A stretch of 64,000 nucleotides of DNA from an uncultured Verrucomicrobiales bacterium (GCA_937928545.1 CALGJQ010000025.1:1-64000), one strand, 5' to 3'. Shown: positions 53,641-62,530, counted from the first letter of the stretch. Made by a program: numbers and translations. Notes: generated from the sequence alone by a model not told the origin.

Positions 53641-53754
53641 GGGAAGGGCGGGACTCTAGTGCTTCGGAGCAACTTGTAAAGAGGGAGTTTTTGACAATTG
53701 CGAAACTTAACTATAAACATCTCTTAACTTCCTTCCGATCCTGTAAGCCTCGCA

Positions 53755-54369
53755 ATGTCCTCCTCTTCAGAGACCCGCCAACTTCCCGCAAAGCTTTTCC
53801 AAAAAGGTGTTCATGACTGCCCTTTGTGCGCTGCGAAAATATCTAGCGCTGCCGCCTCTTGCCCACGTTGTGAATGCCACCTTGAAGAAATTGACCAATC
53901 CCTTGGAACCGAAGGACCGAAGCTTGAAAAAATTATGGATTTTGCCGGAATCCTAAATGGAGAAGATGAGGCCATTCGAAAAAGCATTTCGACCATCGAG
54001 GAAAAATTCCCTCAGCTTAAACTCATGTTTTGCAGCCTAAAGTGCCCAGAAGAAGTTAAACTCACGACCTTGGGATGGTGGACTCTCAATCGTGGGACCC
54101 ACTCTTCAATACCAGGTTGGTCCGGACTCCTTCTCATCGACCCTAGCTCTTGCCAAGCCACTTTCCAAGCGGGCTATGAACTCGAGATTTTCGTGAATCG
54201 CCAAAAACTAGAAGCCCTACTTTCCGAATGCGGTGAGTGGTTTACCGTCGGCGATTGGTCGGGGGGTATTGAGAACTTCTTCCAAGAATTACACCCGATT
54301 CTCAAAAGCTCTCATCACGACGCCATCACCACTCATAAACTTGCCCTCAAATCCCTCGGAAAAGCATGA
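53755..54369 (+). CDS. Zinc-ribbon protein with TPM-like domain
   Basis: 204 aa. N-terminal zinc ribbon with CPLCAAKISSAAASCPRC (two CxxC pairs, about residues 22-39). The rest (about 60-190; ISTIEEKFPQLKLMFCSLKC, WTLNRGTHSSIPGWSGLLLIDP, GYELEIFVNRQKLEALLSECGEWF) resembles the TPM (YgcG/Psb32-type) domain without a signal peptide. The role is not known. Its stop overlaps the start of the next gene by ATGA, and that gene encodes another TPM-like protein. Confidence 0.62.
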   Translation: MSSSSETRQLPAKLFQKGVHDCPLCAAKISSAAASCPRCECHLEEIDQSLGTEGPKLEKIMDFAGILNGEDEAIRKSISTIEEKFPQLKLMFCSLKCPEEVKLTTLGWWTLNRGTHSSIPGWSGLLLIDPSSCQATFQAGYELEIFVNRQKLEALLSECGEWFTVGDWSGGIENFFQELHPILKSSHHDAITTHKLALKSLGKA

Positions 54370-55109
54370 GAATTTCATCCTTTTACCTAGCACTTGTTCT
54401 CGGAGTTCAATCCATCTTGCTTCTCCAAGCGAGAGAACGCCCACTCTCGTTTGTCTCAGACCCATCGAGTTCGCTTCCCCGAGAAACGCGCAACTCCTTA
54501 GAATCATTCCTGACAACACGGAGCAATCGTCTTCAAACAGAAGTTTTTGTCCTCCTAGAACCGCTGCCCGCTCCTTCGCTCGAAGAAGCAAAGCCCATCT
54601 TTGAAGAGTTCGGTAATTCTTGGTCGGAAGACAACTGGGCCATCATCTCATTCAGGCCAGGACAAATTGGAGCCCCTTTAATCATCACAGGCGGCCCATT
54701 CCTCCGAGAAATCGTTCTTGAAACATGGCAGAACGAACTCACCACCCTCCAAGAGCTCTCTCTTCAATCTTGGCAAACCTCCCCCGACATCGACTTCCTC
54801 GCACGCCAAGTGGCAGATTCTCTTGCCTTCGTCTCGCGATTCAAAAGCGCCACCGTCCAGTCTTTGGTCCAAGATCGGAATGAAGAAATCCTAAAAAAGC
54901 ATCATAGCGACAAGACTCAAAAGGCTTACCTCATTGCCATCTCCACGGCCTTATTACTCGCCCTCGCTGCCCTTGCCTTCCTTCTACGAAAAGCCTACCT
55001 CGCAAGGAAAAAACTGCACTTTCCCGAGACAAAGTGGAACTCTCGACTTGGAGCACCCCACTCGGGCGGCTCCGCCCTAATCCACCGCTTCCCCCCACCC
55101 CAAGCATGA
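54366..55109 (+). CDS. Membrane-anchored TPM-domain-like protein
   Basis: 247 aa with a signal peptide (SSFYLALVLGVQSILLLQA), a TPM-like domain (about 25-165; LPRETRNSLESFLTTRSNRLQTEVFVLLEPL, NWAIISFRPGQIGAPLIITGG), and a late membrane segment (AYLIAISTALLLALAALAFLL, about 190-210). The last about 20 residues (GAPHSGGSALIHRFPPPQA) are encoded by a GGCGGCTCCGCC palindrome, apparently a repeat insertion replacing the true end. Coupled by 4-nt overlaps both to the gene before and the lipoprotein gene after it. Confidence 0.62.
   Translation: MRISSFYLALVLGVQSILLLQARERPLSFVSDPSSSLPRETRNSLESFLTTRSNRLQTEVFVLLEPLPAPSLEEAKPIFEEFGNSWSEDNWAIISFRPGQIGAPLIITGGPFLREIVLETWQNELTTLQELSLQSWQTSPDIDFLARQVADSLAFVSRFKSATVQSLVQDRNEEILKKHHSDKTQKAYLIAISTALLLALAALAFLLRKAYLARKKLHFPETKWNSRLGAPHSGGSALIHRFPPPQA
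55050..55098. repeat. Palindromic repeat inside the TPM gene end
   Basis: GGGCGGCTCCGCCCTAATCC with flanking TTGGAGCACC resembles the genome's GC-rich extragenic palindromes and supplies the last codons of the TPM-like gene. Confidence 0.4.
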
Positions 55110-55813
55110 AAACATCCCTCATTCTTCTTCTCCTATTCCTAGCGTCCTGCTCGGAGAAAACCGACAACGAGACCGAAAATCAAGCAGCTCAAGAACAAGC
55201 ATGGGACTCCAGTTTCTTCGCCCCGAAACTTGGAGAAAAATTGCTCTACCGAGAAACCATTGAATCGGTCTCCATGCAGCAAACCAAGCCTGTTTCGCCG
55301 GAGAACATCAATAAGGTCGAAATCGACCGTGTCCAAGTCTACAACGGGCCTGAGATGCTCGAAGGAAAAAAATTCCACCGATACTCAATCTACAATGACG
55401 GGAAATTTCAAGAAGGCTTTCTTTTTCACTGGACCGGCGAACTCCTCCTTGTTGCCGGATCTTTTGCCGAAGATCAGAAACCCGTCTTTGCTCAACCCCC
55501 GATTCCCATCGCCCACATCGAAATGACCACAGGGTCCTATTGGCACTGGCCTGAATATGAAGTCTTTGGAAATGGATCCCGCGTCATCGGGTTCGAACCA
55601 GTCAAAGTCCCAGCCGGAACCATCGATGCCTATAAGGTAAGCATCAAAAAGACCTCCATCGGGAAAGTCACCCTACGCGAATACTGGTTCGCTCCAAAGA
55701 TTGGCATCATTAAAGAGAAGAACCACATCTATTATGGAGGCATACTCCGAGCCATTAACACTATCGAATTCGTCGGCCGAGCCGACTCCGACGATGAGGC
55801 TAAGTCGTCTTAA
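55106..55813 (+). CDS. Putative lipoprotein of unknown function
   Basis: 235 aa from the ATG at 55106, giving a lipoprotein signal (MKTSLILLLLFLASC, lipobox LASC). The body (FFAPKLGEKLLYRETIESVSMQQTKPVSPEN, FHRYSIYNDGKFQEGFLFHWTG, RVIGFEPVKVPAGTIDAYKVSIKKTSIG) looks like a beta-rich domain as in DUF3108-like lipoproteins. I cannot assign a family with certainty. Third gene of the overlapping trio with the two TPM-like proteins. The end overlaps the convergent panD gene by 14 nt. Confidence 0.62.
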   Translation: MKTSLILLLLFLASCSEKTDNETENQAAQEQAWDSSFFAPKLGEKLLYRETIESVSMQQTKPVSPENINKVEIDRVQVYNGPEMLEGKKFHRYSIYNDGKFQEGFLFHWTGELLLVAGSFAEDQKPVFAQPPIPIAHIEMTTGSYWHWPEYEVFGNGSRVIGFEPVKVPAGTIDAYKVSIKKTSIGKVTLREYWFAPKIGIIKEKNHIYYGGILRAINTIEFVGRADSDDEAKSS

Positions 55814-56144
55814 TGATCTCGTTCTCGGTATTCAAAACATGACGAAGAGGAATGATCCGCTCATCGGAAATACCAAAGGCCATGATCGTCACACACTCTC
55901 CCTTCTTAATCAAATGGGCCGCCCCGCCATTCATAATAATATGCCCCGTTCCCGGATCACCAGCTTGCACATAAGTCTCCAGACGTCCGCCTGCTGTCAT
56001 TGAAGTCACCAGAACCCGCTCCCCTTCCCACAATCCCGCTGCCTCCATCAAATCTAAAGGAATTTCAATACTCCCCTCGTAGTCGATATCCGCTTGCTTA
56101 ATAATCGCCCGATGAAGTTTCGACTTTAGTTGAATTCGCTGCAT
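55800..56144 (-). CDS. panD: Aspartate 1-decarboxylase PanD
   Basis: Makes beta-alanine for pantothenate and CoA. 114 aa with MQRIQLKSKLHRAIIKQADIDYEGSIEIPLDLMEAAG, the self-processing GS site in YEGSI (Ser25 would become the pyruvoyl group), and the family block VQAGDPGTGHIIMNGGAAHLIKKGECVTIMAFG. It overlaps the convergent lipoprotein gene by 14 nt. Divergent from the CAP-domain gene. Confidence 0.93.
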   Translation of the reverse strand: MQRIQLKSKLHRAIIKQADIDYEGSIEIPLDLMEAAGLWEGERVLVTSMTAGGRLETYVQAGDPGTGHIIMNGGAAHLIKKGECVTIMAFGISDERIIPLRHVLNTENEIIKTT

Positions 56145-56237
56145 GCAGGAACGAAAGGTGGAATTCTCGCCTCGGTCAAGCGACGAAAAACCAAGAGATT
56201 GAAAAAGATCCCCTTCCCCCTATCCTCTCCTCAAGAA

Positions 56238-57290
56238 ATGAAAATCCTCCTAATCCTAATTCTCGGTCTCACGCCACCTCATGCGCTCTCTAAAGAAAAA
56301 GAACCCGTCATTCCTGCAAATGCGGTCAAGACAGCTCTGCAATGGATGCTCAATGCTGACCCTGAAAAGCGCGCCGCAGCCTACCGCACATTCCAGTTAT
56401 TCGGTGACGAAGGCGGCGAAATCTACCGACGTACCCTCGAAAAAGCACGCGAACTTCACGGCCAAAAACTGAGCGAAATCCTCGAGAACGAACGCTCAAA
56501 TCCCTTCGCCGAACTCCCCGAACTCGCCAAAGAACTCGCAAGCGAACGCAGCCGAATCTACGCCCTCATCAAAACCGATTATAAAAAGGCACCCGACAAA
56601 ATCCGAATGCTCAATGCCGAAGTAGAATCGCTGGCAAAGCTCAATGAGAAGATTCGTAAAATTTCAGCCAAGGACGCTAAGAACCTCGAAAGCTCCGTCA
56701 AAATCATCGCGACCGCCCTTTCCGAAGTCATGCACGAGATCAGCGTCATCGATGAAGACGGCTCGAAAAAAGAAGACTTCGACTTCGAAACCTCCCTAAA
56801 AGCAGTCTACGAAGGCGAAGTCTACCTCAACATCCAGAACTCAGTTGCCGCAGCAAAGAGAGAACTCGCAGCCTTAGCTTCCGCAAAAACAGAAAATGAC
56901 GCCGCCACTTGGTCGAATGCTTCGCAGCGAGAGTTCACTCATCACCTCAACGAGTTCCGCTCTCTCTTCGCCCTCACTCCACTCCGCTTAGAAGAAAAAC
57001 TCTCTGACGCTTCCGTCGGTCACTCCAAAGACATGGCTTCCCTCGGATTCTTCGCCCACGAATCTCCCGTCGAAAACAAAAAGACCCCCGGTGACCGCGC
57101 TCGCCTCGCCGGCTTTAAGCACCGCTGGTCTGGCGAAAATATTTTCATGGGCTCCTCCTCACCCATCGCCGCCTACAATGCTTGGTTTGGTTCCGACGGA
57201 CACCGCTTCATCATGTTCGCGAAAGGCCCCAACCTCATCGGCATCGGACCCGTCGGCAAACATTGGACCATGATGACTGGCTCCAAATAG
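56238..57290 (+). CDS. Exported CAP/SCP-domain protein with helical N-terminus
   Basis: 350 aa from the ATG at 56238, giving signal peptide MKILLILILGLTPPHALS. Residues about 25-215 are highly charged and coiled-coil-like (DPEKRAAAYRTFQLFGDEGGEIYRRTLEKARELHG, MLNAEVESLAKLNEKIRKISAKD). Residues about 225-350 form a CAP domain (REFTHHLNEFRSLFALTPLRLEEKLSDASVGHSKDMASLGFFAHESP, WSGENIFMGSSSPIAAYNAWFGSDGHRFIMF). CAP proteins are exported and of varied function. rnc follows after 29 bp. Confidence 0.85.
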   Translation: MKILLILILGLTPPHALSKEKEPVIPANAVKTALQWMLNADPEKRAAAYRTFQLFGDEGGEIYRRTLEKARELHGQKLSEILENERSNPFAELPELAKELASERSRIYALIKTDYKKAPDKIRMLNAEVESLAKLNEKIRKISAKDAKNLESSVKIIATALSEVMHEISVIDEDGSKKEDFDFETSLKAVYEGEVYLNIQNSVAAAKRELAALASAKTENDAATWSNASQREFTHHLNEFRSLFALTPLRLEEKLSDASVGHSKDMASLGFFAHESPVENKKTPGDRARLAGFKHRWSGENIFMGSSSPIAAYNAWFGSDGHRFIMFAKGPNLIGIGPVGKHWTMMTGSK

Positions 57291-57319
57291 AATTACCAAA
57301 TCCAACCTCCCTACCACAC

Positions 57320-58000
57320 GTGAGCATCGAGCAACGGCTAAATTATCACTTCAAAAGCAAAACGCTTTTAAAGGAAGCCCTCTCGCACCCCAGTCTCTCG
57401 TCAGAAATTCGCCCCGCCCCGCCCGATAACCAAAGGCTCGAATACCTCGGCGACGCCGTCCTGGAACTCACCATCAGCACCCACCTTTACCATCGCTTCC
57501 CCGACCTCAAGGAAGGCCTCCTCACTAAGCTACGAGCCTCCGTTGTTTCAAAACCCGCCCTCGCATCCGCCGCTCGCGAAATCAAACTCGGCGACGCCCT
57601 CTTCCTTAGCAACGGCGAAGAAGGAAGCGGAGGACGCGAACGCGACTCAAACCTCGCCGACGCCTTCGAATCCATCGTCGGCGCCATCTACCTCGACTCT
57701 GGACTCGAAGCCGCCGGAACCGTCATCCTCCACCTCTTATCATCTCAAATCGACGCCCTTGACCCCAGTAATGCTCAAGGGAATTCAAAAGGAGAACTCC
57801 AAGAGATCCTCCAAAAAATCACCCCCGAATCGCCGCACTACAAAGTCCTCAGCGAAGAAGGCCCACCCCACAATCGCACCTACACCTGCGTCGTCACTTG
57901 GAAAAACCAAGAACTCGGCCAAGGCACTGGAGTCAGCAAAAAAGCGGCAGAATCTGAAGCCGCACAAGCCGCTCTAGAAGCAAGACTCTGGGAAAGCTAG
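57320..58000 (+). CDS. rnc: Ribonuclease III
   Basis: Cuts double-stranded RNA, including rRNA precursors. GTG start at 57320 (VSIEQRLNYHFKSKTLLKEALSHPS), 226 aa as usual; the longer frame overlaps the CAP gene. Catalytic NQRLEYLGDAVLEL with Glu and Asp, and DAFESIVGAIYLDSG with the second acidic pair, followed by a C-terminal dsRNA-binding domain (NSKGELQEILQKITPESPHYKVLSEEGPPHNRTYTCVV). Confidence 0.95.
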   Translation: MSIEQRLNYHFKSKTLLKEALSHPSLSSEIRPAPPDNQRLEYLGDAVLELTISTHLYHRFPDLKEGLLTKLRASVVSKPALASAAREIKLGDALFLSNGEEGSGGRERDSNLADAFESIVGAIYLDSGLEAAGTVILHLLSSQIDALDPSNAQGNSKGELQEILQKITPESPHYKVLSEEGPPHNRTYTCVVTWKNQELGQGTGVSKKAAESEAAQAALEARLWES

Positions 58001-58006
58001 CGCGAC

Positions 58007-58771
58007 CTAAAGCAAGCGAATTTCGTTCGCCTGCAAGATTCTCTCCATCCCCGCCGAACTCCTCAGCAGAAGCTCTCCCCGAGGCGAAACCCCCTCCACT
58101 CTGCCGGTTTTCAAATCCCCCCCAACATCTAAGCGAACGTCCTTTCCCGTCAAAACACAGCGGGTCGACCAACTCTCCAAAAGGTCCTCAAAGCCCCCAC
58201 CAATTTGATCCAAGCGCAGATCAAGCCGCTGCAAACACGACACCAAAACCTCCTCGCGCGAAACCCTCTCACCACACTCCAGCATCAACGAAGTCGCCGG
58301 ATGCGCGAGGCTCTCCGGAAAATCCCTCACGTTAATATTCAGCCCCACTCCCACCACCACAAAATCCGCTCCCGCTTCCACCAAGATCCCACAAATTTTC
58401 TTTCCTCCGACCCAAACATCATTCGGCCACTTCACTCCGGCCGACACCCCGAACCCATCCAAAGCCTCCGCCACCGCCAAGCCTGCCGCCAGCGCACAAC
58501 GTGACCAAAGCGCCATCGCTTCTTGCGGCCTCAAGATCATCGTAAACGCCAAACCCTCCCCCGGCGGACAAGCCCAAGCCTGGCCCCGACGACCACGCCC
58601 TGCCGTCTGCCTTTCGGTTAAAATCACGCGACGGTTCGCAACTCCTTTCAAAGCCAACTTCCGTGCCTCGTCATTTGTCGAAGCACACTCCTCCAGAAAA
58701 ATCACCCGCTCCGCCCACTCCGGCGAGAGCTCTTTCAGGATGCCCCCATCCCACTCGTCTTCAGGACTCAT
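58007..58771 (-). CDS. birA: Biotin-[acetyl-CoA-carboxylase] ligase BirA
   Basis: 254 aa from the ATG at 58771 (a TTG two codons earlier is less likely). Biotin/ATP site RQTAGRGRRGQAWACPPGEGL, then KWPNDVWVGGKKICGILVEAG and VGVGLNINV, followed by a small C-terminal SH3-like domain. No N-terminal DNA-binding domain, so it is a class I enzyme that does not repress biotin genes. Starts 11 nt before the nadC stop on the same strand, so the two are coupled. Confidence 0.93.
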   Translation of the reverse strand: MSPEDEWDGGILKELSPEWAERVIFLEECASTNDEARKLALKGVANRRVILTERQTAGRGRRGQAWACPPGEGLAFTMILRPQEAMALWSRCALAAGLAVAEALDGFGVSAGVKWPNDVWVGGKKICGILVEAGADFVVVGVGLNINVRDFPESLAHPATSLMLECGERVSREEVLVSCLQRLDLRLDQIGGGFEDLLESWSTRCVLTGKDVRLDVGGDLKTGRVEGVSPRGELLLRSSAGMERILQANEIRLL

Positions 58772-59609
58772 CCACAAACTCTAAGGAGATGTCCAAAGCC
58801 ACTGCCGAATGGGTAATCGCTCCCACCGAAATAAAGTGAACGCCCGTTTTTGAAATATCCGCCACTGTCGTCAAATTCACCCCACCGCTTGCTTCTAACA
58901 AAGGCCCCTCATCCCCTCTCATCGCCACTGCTTTGCGCAAGGTGTCATTGTCCATGTTATCGAGCAAAATGTAATCCACTCCCTCCAACTTTAAAAAAGC
59001 CTCCACCTGATCCAACCGATCCGCCTCCAGCTCCACTTCCACCTTCGGCTGCTCAGCACGCAATTGATTGATCGCCTCTTGCAGCGCCTCAATTCCGCCC
59101 TCCGCCACCAGATGATTGTCCTTCACCATCGCACGATCATAAAGCCCCATGCGATGATTCGTTCCCCCGCCAGCCTTCACCGCCCCTTTTTCCAAAGACC
59201 TCCATCCCGGCGTCGTCTTCCTCGTGTCTAAAATCTGCGCTCCCGTCCCCTCAGTCAGTTTCACAAACTGCTGCGTCTTGGTCGCGATTCCCGAAAGCCG
59301 CTGCATGAAGTTCAAAGCCACCCGCTCCGCCGTCAGCAGCGAGCGCGCCTTTCCCTTCACCTCCATGACATAAGTCCGATCTTTCACATGCGTCCCGCTC
59401 TCATGAAGAACCTTCACCGAGGTCTTTTCATCCACTCGCTTAAAAACCTCTTCCGCAATCTCCACTCCGGCCACCACCCCATCCGCCTTCACCACGATCT
59501 TTCCAAAAGACTCGCGATCCTCCGGCACAAAGTAATTCGAAGTCACATCGCCAGGGCCTATATCTTCGGCCAATGCCAAATCAATCAAAGTAGAAGTCGT
59601 CTCGTCCAC
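58761..59609 (-). CDS. nadC: Nicotinate-nucleotide diphosphorylase (quinolinate phosphoribosyltransferase) NadC
   Basis: De novo NAD synthesis: quinolinate plus PRPP to nicotinate mononucleotide. 282 aa, GTG start at 59609. EDIGPGDVTSNYFVPED, LNFMQRLSGIATKTQQF, ILDTRKTTPGWRSLEKGAVKAGGGTNHRMGLYDRAMVKDNHL and VEVELEADRLDQVEAFLKLEGVDYILLDNM are all classic. Upstream of birA in an overlapping pair. Confidence 0.97.
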   Translation of the reverse strand: MDETTSTLIDLALAEDIGPGDVTSNYFVPEDRESFGKIVVKADGVVAGVEIAEEVFKRVDEKTSVKVLHESGTHVKDRTYVMEVKGKARSLLTAERVALNFMQRLSGIATKTQQFVKLTEGTGAQILDTRKTTPGWRSLEKGAVKAGGGTNHRMGLYDRAMVKDNHLVAEGGIEALQEAINQLRAEQPKVEVELEADRLDQVEAFLKLEGVDYILLDNMDNDTLRKAVAMRGDEGPLLEASGGVNLTTVADISKTGVHFISVGAITHSAVALDISLEFVDES

Positions 59610-59732
59610 GGGAAAAAGATAAAGCCCCAGCGCTCACGAGGCGAGGAGCTTTTCTAAACTCGAAGAACATCCCAAGATCCACTTTCCCGACTGGCATCCT
59701 CTCATAATCAGGGCAGAATACTCCCCTCGTCC

Positions 59733-61145
59733 ATGTCCTTCATCATCCTTTCAAAGCGCAGCTCTCTCCTCGTCGTGCTCCTTTCGCTCGCCTTCATAGG
59801 CTGCAGCCCCATCGATGAAGTTCAGCCCATTTCCACTTCAAAAATCGACGCCCCCTACGCCTTCAAATCCGCCACTTCCGGACAAAACGCCAAAATCTCC
59901 ACCGGCTGGCTCCGTGAATTTCGCGACACTCGCATGAGCAAGCTCGTCAACGAAGCCCTCAAGCATAACCAAAGCCTCAAAGCCGCCGCATACCGCCTTC
60001 GCTCCGCAAAAGAAGGCACCATCATCGGCCGCGCTGCTCGCCTCCCCAGCATCACCGCCTCTACCAGCTACCGCGAAACCGATGGCAAAAACACCGTCTC
60101 CAGCGAAAACTACTCCATCTCCTTCAATGCCTCATGGGAGGCCGACCTCTGGGGCCGCCTTCGCAATCTCGACCTTTCCACCCAAGCCAACTTCGCCGCC
60201 TCTGTCGCCGACTTCCGCTCCGCCCGACTCTCCATCGCCGCCAACACCGCCCAATCATGGTGTAACCTCATCACCGCCGAGCAACAACTCGCCCTCGCTC
60301 AAAAAACCGTCGCCTCCTACAAGCAAGCCCTTCCCGTTGTCGAGCGTCGCTACAAGGCGAACACCCTCCGAGCCGTCGATGTCCAATTCGCCCGCAACAA
60401 CGTCGCCTCCGCCGAGCGCTCCCTCCGCGTCCGGCAACTCGACCGCGATAACGCCGCTCGCAACCTCGAAATTTTCCTCGGCCGATACCCCTCTGCTTCC
60501 GTCACCTCTTCTCTCGATCTCCCCTACCTCTCTGACGAAATCCCCGTCGGACTTCCCTCCCAACTCATCGAACGACGCCCCGATCTCGTCGCAGCCCGCG
60601 CCCAGCTTTTCGCCTCCGCCCAAGACGCTAAGGCCGCCCGCAAAAACCTCCTCCCCTCCCTCCGCCTCACCGGCGGTGCCTCGAATGGAGCCGACACCTT
60701 CCGCCGCGTCCTGGATCCAAATTACCTCGTCTACTCCATCGCGGCATCCCTTGCCCAGACCATCTATCAAGGCGGAGCTCTCAACGCTCGCTCCCGTGCC
60801 GCCTATCACCAAAACCGCGCCGAGATCGAAGACTACGCCCGCGTCGCCCTCCTCGCCTTCCGTGAAGTCGAGGCCGCCCTCGCCGCCGACCGCTCTCTCA
60901 GCGAGCAACAAGTCTTCCTCGAAAAAGAAGTAAAACAAACCAAGCTCGCCGAAAAACGGGCCCTCTCTGACATCACCCTCGGCATCGATGGCGCCTCCTT
61001 CCTCGAATACCTTGAAGCCCAACGACGCTCCGAAAACGCCGGCATTTCACTCATCCGTCTCAAAAACTCCCGCCTCCAAAACCGCATCGACCTCCACCTC
61101 GCCCTCGGCGGTGATTATTCCACAATTACGGAGCTTGGACTTTAG
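59733..61145 (+). CDS. TolC/OprM-type outer membrane efflux lipoprotein
   Basis: 470 aa with a lipoprotein signal (LLVVLLSLAFIGCSPI; Cys at about 24) and the two-repeat TolC layout of long helices: WLREFRDTRMSKLVNEALKHNQSLKAAAYRLRSAKEGTIIGRAARLPS, LTGGASNGADTFRRVLDPNYLVYSIAASLAQTIYQGGALN. It would form the outer membrane duct of an RND or ABC efflux system, in agreement with the adaptor at 62531. Its last residues ELGL and the TAG stop are supplied by a palindromic repeat. Confidence 0.9.
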   Translation: MSFIILSKRSSLLVVLLSLAFIGCSPIDEVQPISTSKIDAPYAFKSATSGQNAKISTGWLREFRDTRMSKLVNEALKHNQSLKAAAYRLRSAKEGTIIGRAARLPSITASTSYRETDGKNTVSSENYSISFNASWEADLWGRLRNLDLSTQANFAASVADFRSARLSIAANTAQSWCNLITAEQQLALAQKTVASYKQALPVVERRYKANTLRAVDVQFARNNVASAERSLRVRQLDRDNAARNLEIFLGRYPSASVTSSLDLPYLSDEIPVGLPSQLIERRPDLVAARAQLFASAQDAKAARKNLLPSLRLTGGASNGADTFRRVLDPNYLVYSIAASLAQTIYQGGALNARSRAAYHQNRAEIEDYARVALLAFREVEAALAADRSLSEQQVFLEKEVKQTKLAEKRALSDITLGIDGASFLEYLEAQRRSENAGISLIRLKNSRLQNRIDLHLALGGDYSTITELGL

Positions 61146-61155
61146 TCCGAGTCCC
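61130..61155. repeat. GGAGCTTGGACTTTAGTCCGAG repeat, copy 2
   Basis: Near-identical to the repeat after gltB (14401). The palindrome GGACTTTAGTCC includes the TAG stop (61143-61145) of the TolC-like gene. Confidence 0.65.
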
Positions 61156-61183
61156 AGAACGACAAGCCTCCTCAACTTCACCC

Positions 61184-61222
61184 TTGACCATCCCTCTCGT
61201 TAATGCAAATTGATTGCGTTAA
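61184..61222 (+). promoter_or_regulatory. Operator-like palindrome before the His-rich outer-membrane gene
   Basis: TTAATGCAA (61200-61208), spacer ATTGA, and TTGCGTTAA (61214-61222) form a 9-bp inverted repeat with one mismatch that ends on the first base of the ATG. TTGACC at 61184-61189 could be a -35. The TGCAA-N5-TTGC core recalls Fur-family boxes, so metal control is possible (inference). Confidence 0.45.
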
Positions 61223-62436
61223 TGAAACCGACACTATTCTACTCCTTCGCTCTCGCAAGCAGCCTCACCGCTGCCGAAATTGATATCTACCCCACTCTCC
61301 ACTTCAACGGAGTCGTTGGTGACACCACCGCCGACTCCTTCGAAGAAGTCGGCGGACACGCTCATGATCCCAACGATGAGATCGCACTTCAAGGCTTGGA
61401 CATCGGCCTGAATGCCCGCGTTGACGAATGGTTCTCCGCCTTCGCCAACATCACCGTCTTCACCGACTCGGATCACAAACTCGATTGGGAGTGGGAAGAA
61501 GCCTTCGCCAAATTCAACACCCCCGGCGGCTTCGAGATTCGCGGCGGACTTTTCCTCAACCGCTTCGGCCTCCAAAACAACATCCACCTTCACAACTGGA
61601 ACTTTGCCAACGCCAACCTCTCCACCTCACAATTCCTCGGAGACGAAGGACTCGCCACCGAAGGTTTCGAGATCAACTGGCAACGCGACTTTGACCAATC
61701 CTTCATCATCCTCACCGCGAGTTACGGCAAAGCCCGTGAACACGCGCATGAAGACGAACATGGCGAGGAAGAAGAAGACCATCATGAAGATGAAGATGAC
61801 CACGATGAGGAAGAAGAGGATCACGACAAGGATGAAGACGAACACGGCCACGAAAGCGCCGAAGACGCTCTCTTTAACCATGAACTCATCACCGCTCGCG
61901 CCCTTTTCGGATATAACCAAACCGACTTCCACCAGCACCGCCTCGGTCTAAACGGAGCTTGGGGTGACAACGGCTACGGCCGCAACACCCGCCTCCATTC
62001 CGTCGACTACACCTACACCTGGAGAGAAAACGGTCTCGACGCTGGCGGTCGCGCCTTCTCCATCGGCGCCGAGTACTTTCATCGTGATGTTCAATGGGCC
62101 CACCCTGACGACAGCAACTTTCAGGGCTCCACTTCCCAAAACGGCTACATGGCATTCGTCAACTACCGCTTCACCGAAAACTGGATCGCTGACCTTCGCT
62201 ACGAGCACCTTCAAGGCGTCTCCGGCGGACCCGAAGATCATGAAGGCGAAATCGAATACGCTTTTGCCTCTGGCGAGCGCGACCGTCTGTCCCTCGCCCT
62301 CACTCGCGAGTTTCTCTATAAAGACACCCGCTCCATGGTCCGCTTGCAGTATTCCCACGACGAAACTGAAGAAGGAGGTGATGACTCCATCTGGCTCCAA
62401 TTCGGCTTCAATTTCGGCCGCGACGAAGTCAGGTAG
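61222..62436 (+). CDS. Outer-membrane beta-barrel protein with His/Asp/Glu-rich loop
   Basis: 404 aa from the ATG at 61222; a TTG at 61210 is less likely. Signal peptide (MKPTLFYSFALASSLTAAE), then alternating beta strands ending with aromatic residues up to the C-terminus (SIWLQFGFNFGRD), as in porins. A loop at about residues 172-215 is nearly all His, Asp and Glu (HAHEDEHGEEEEDHHED...) and would bind zinc or similar metal ions. Not a TonB-dependent receptor (no plug). Set between an efflux duct and an efflux adaptor and behind a Fur-like palindrome. Confidence 0.7.
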   Translation: MKPTLFYSFALASSLTAAEIDIYPTLHFNGVVGDTTADSFEEVGGHAHDPNDEIALQGLDIGLNARVDEWFSAFANITVFTDSDHKLDWEWEEAFAKFNTPGGFEIRGGLFLNRFGLQNNIHLHNWNFANANLSTSQFLGDEGLATEGFEINWQRDFDQSFIILTASYGKAREHAHEDEHGEEEEDHHEDEDDHDEEEEDHDKDEDEHGHESAEDALFNHELITARALFGYNQTDFHQHRLGLNGAWGDNGYGRNTRLHSVDYTYTWRENGLDAGGRAFSIGAEYFHRDVQWAHPDDSNFQGSTSQNGYMAFVNYRFTENWIADLRYEHLQGVSGGPEDHEGEIEYAFASGERDRLSLALTREFLYKDTRSMVRLQYSHDETEEGGDDSIWLQFGFNFGRDEVR

Positions 62437-62466
62437 CATTATTCCACGCTGCCCATTCCGCAAATC

Positions 62467-62500
62467 AAGCGAGTTCGTTGAGAGACACGACTCGCTTTTT
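62467..62500 (+). terminator. Intrinsic terminator of the His-rich outer-membrane gene
   Basis: AAGCGAGT (62467-62474) pairs with ACTCGCTT (62490-62497), with CGT/ACG continuing the stem after a bulged T, followed by a T-run of five. It lies 30 nt after the stop, so the adaptor gene downstream is likely a separate unit. Confidence 0.75.
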
Positions 62501-62530
62501 GCGTATTTGGGGCCATAATCCTCCAGCTTT

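Noticed and set aside
61741-61850. Short-period DNA repeat encoding the His/Asp/Glu stretch
   Set aside because: Codons vary (GAA/GAG, CAC/CAT, GAC/GAT) without a fixed DNA unit, so it is a low-complexity coding region and not a nucleotide repeat.
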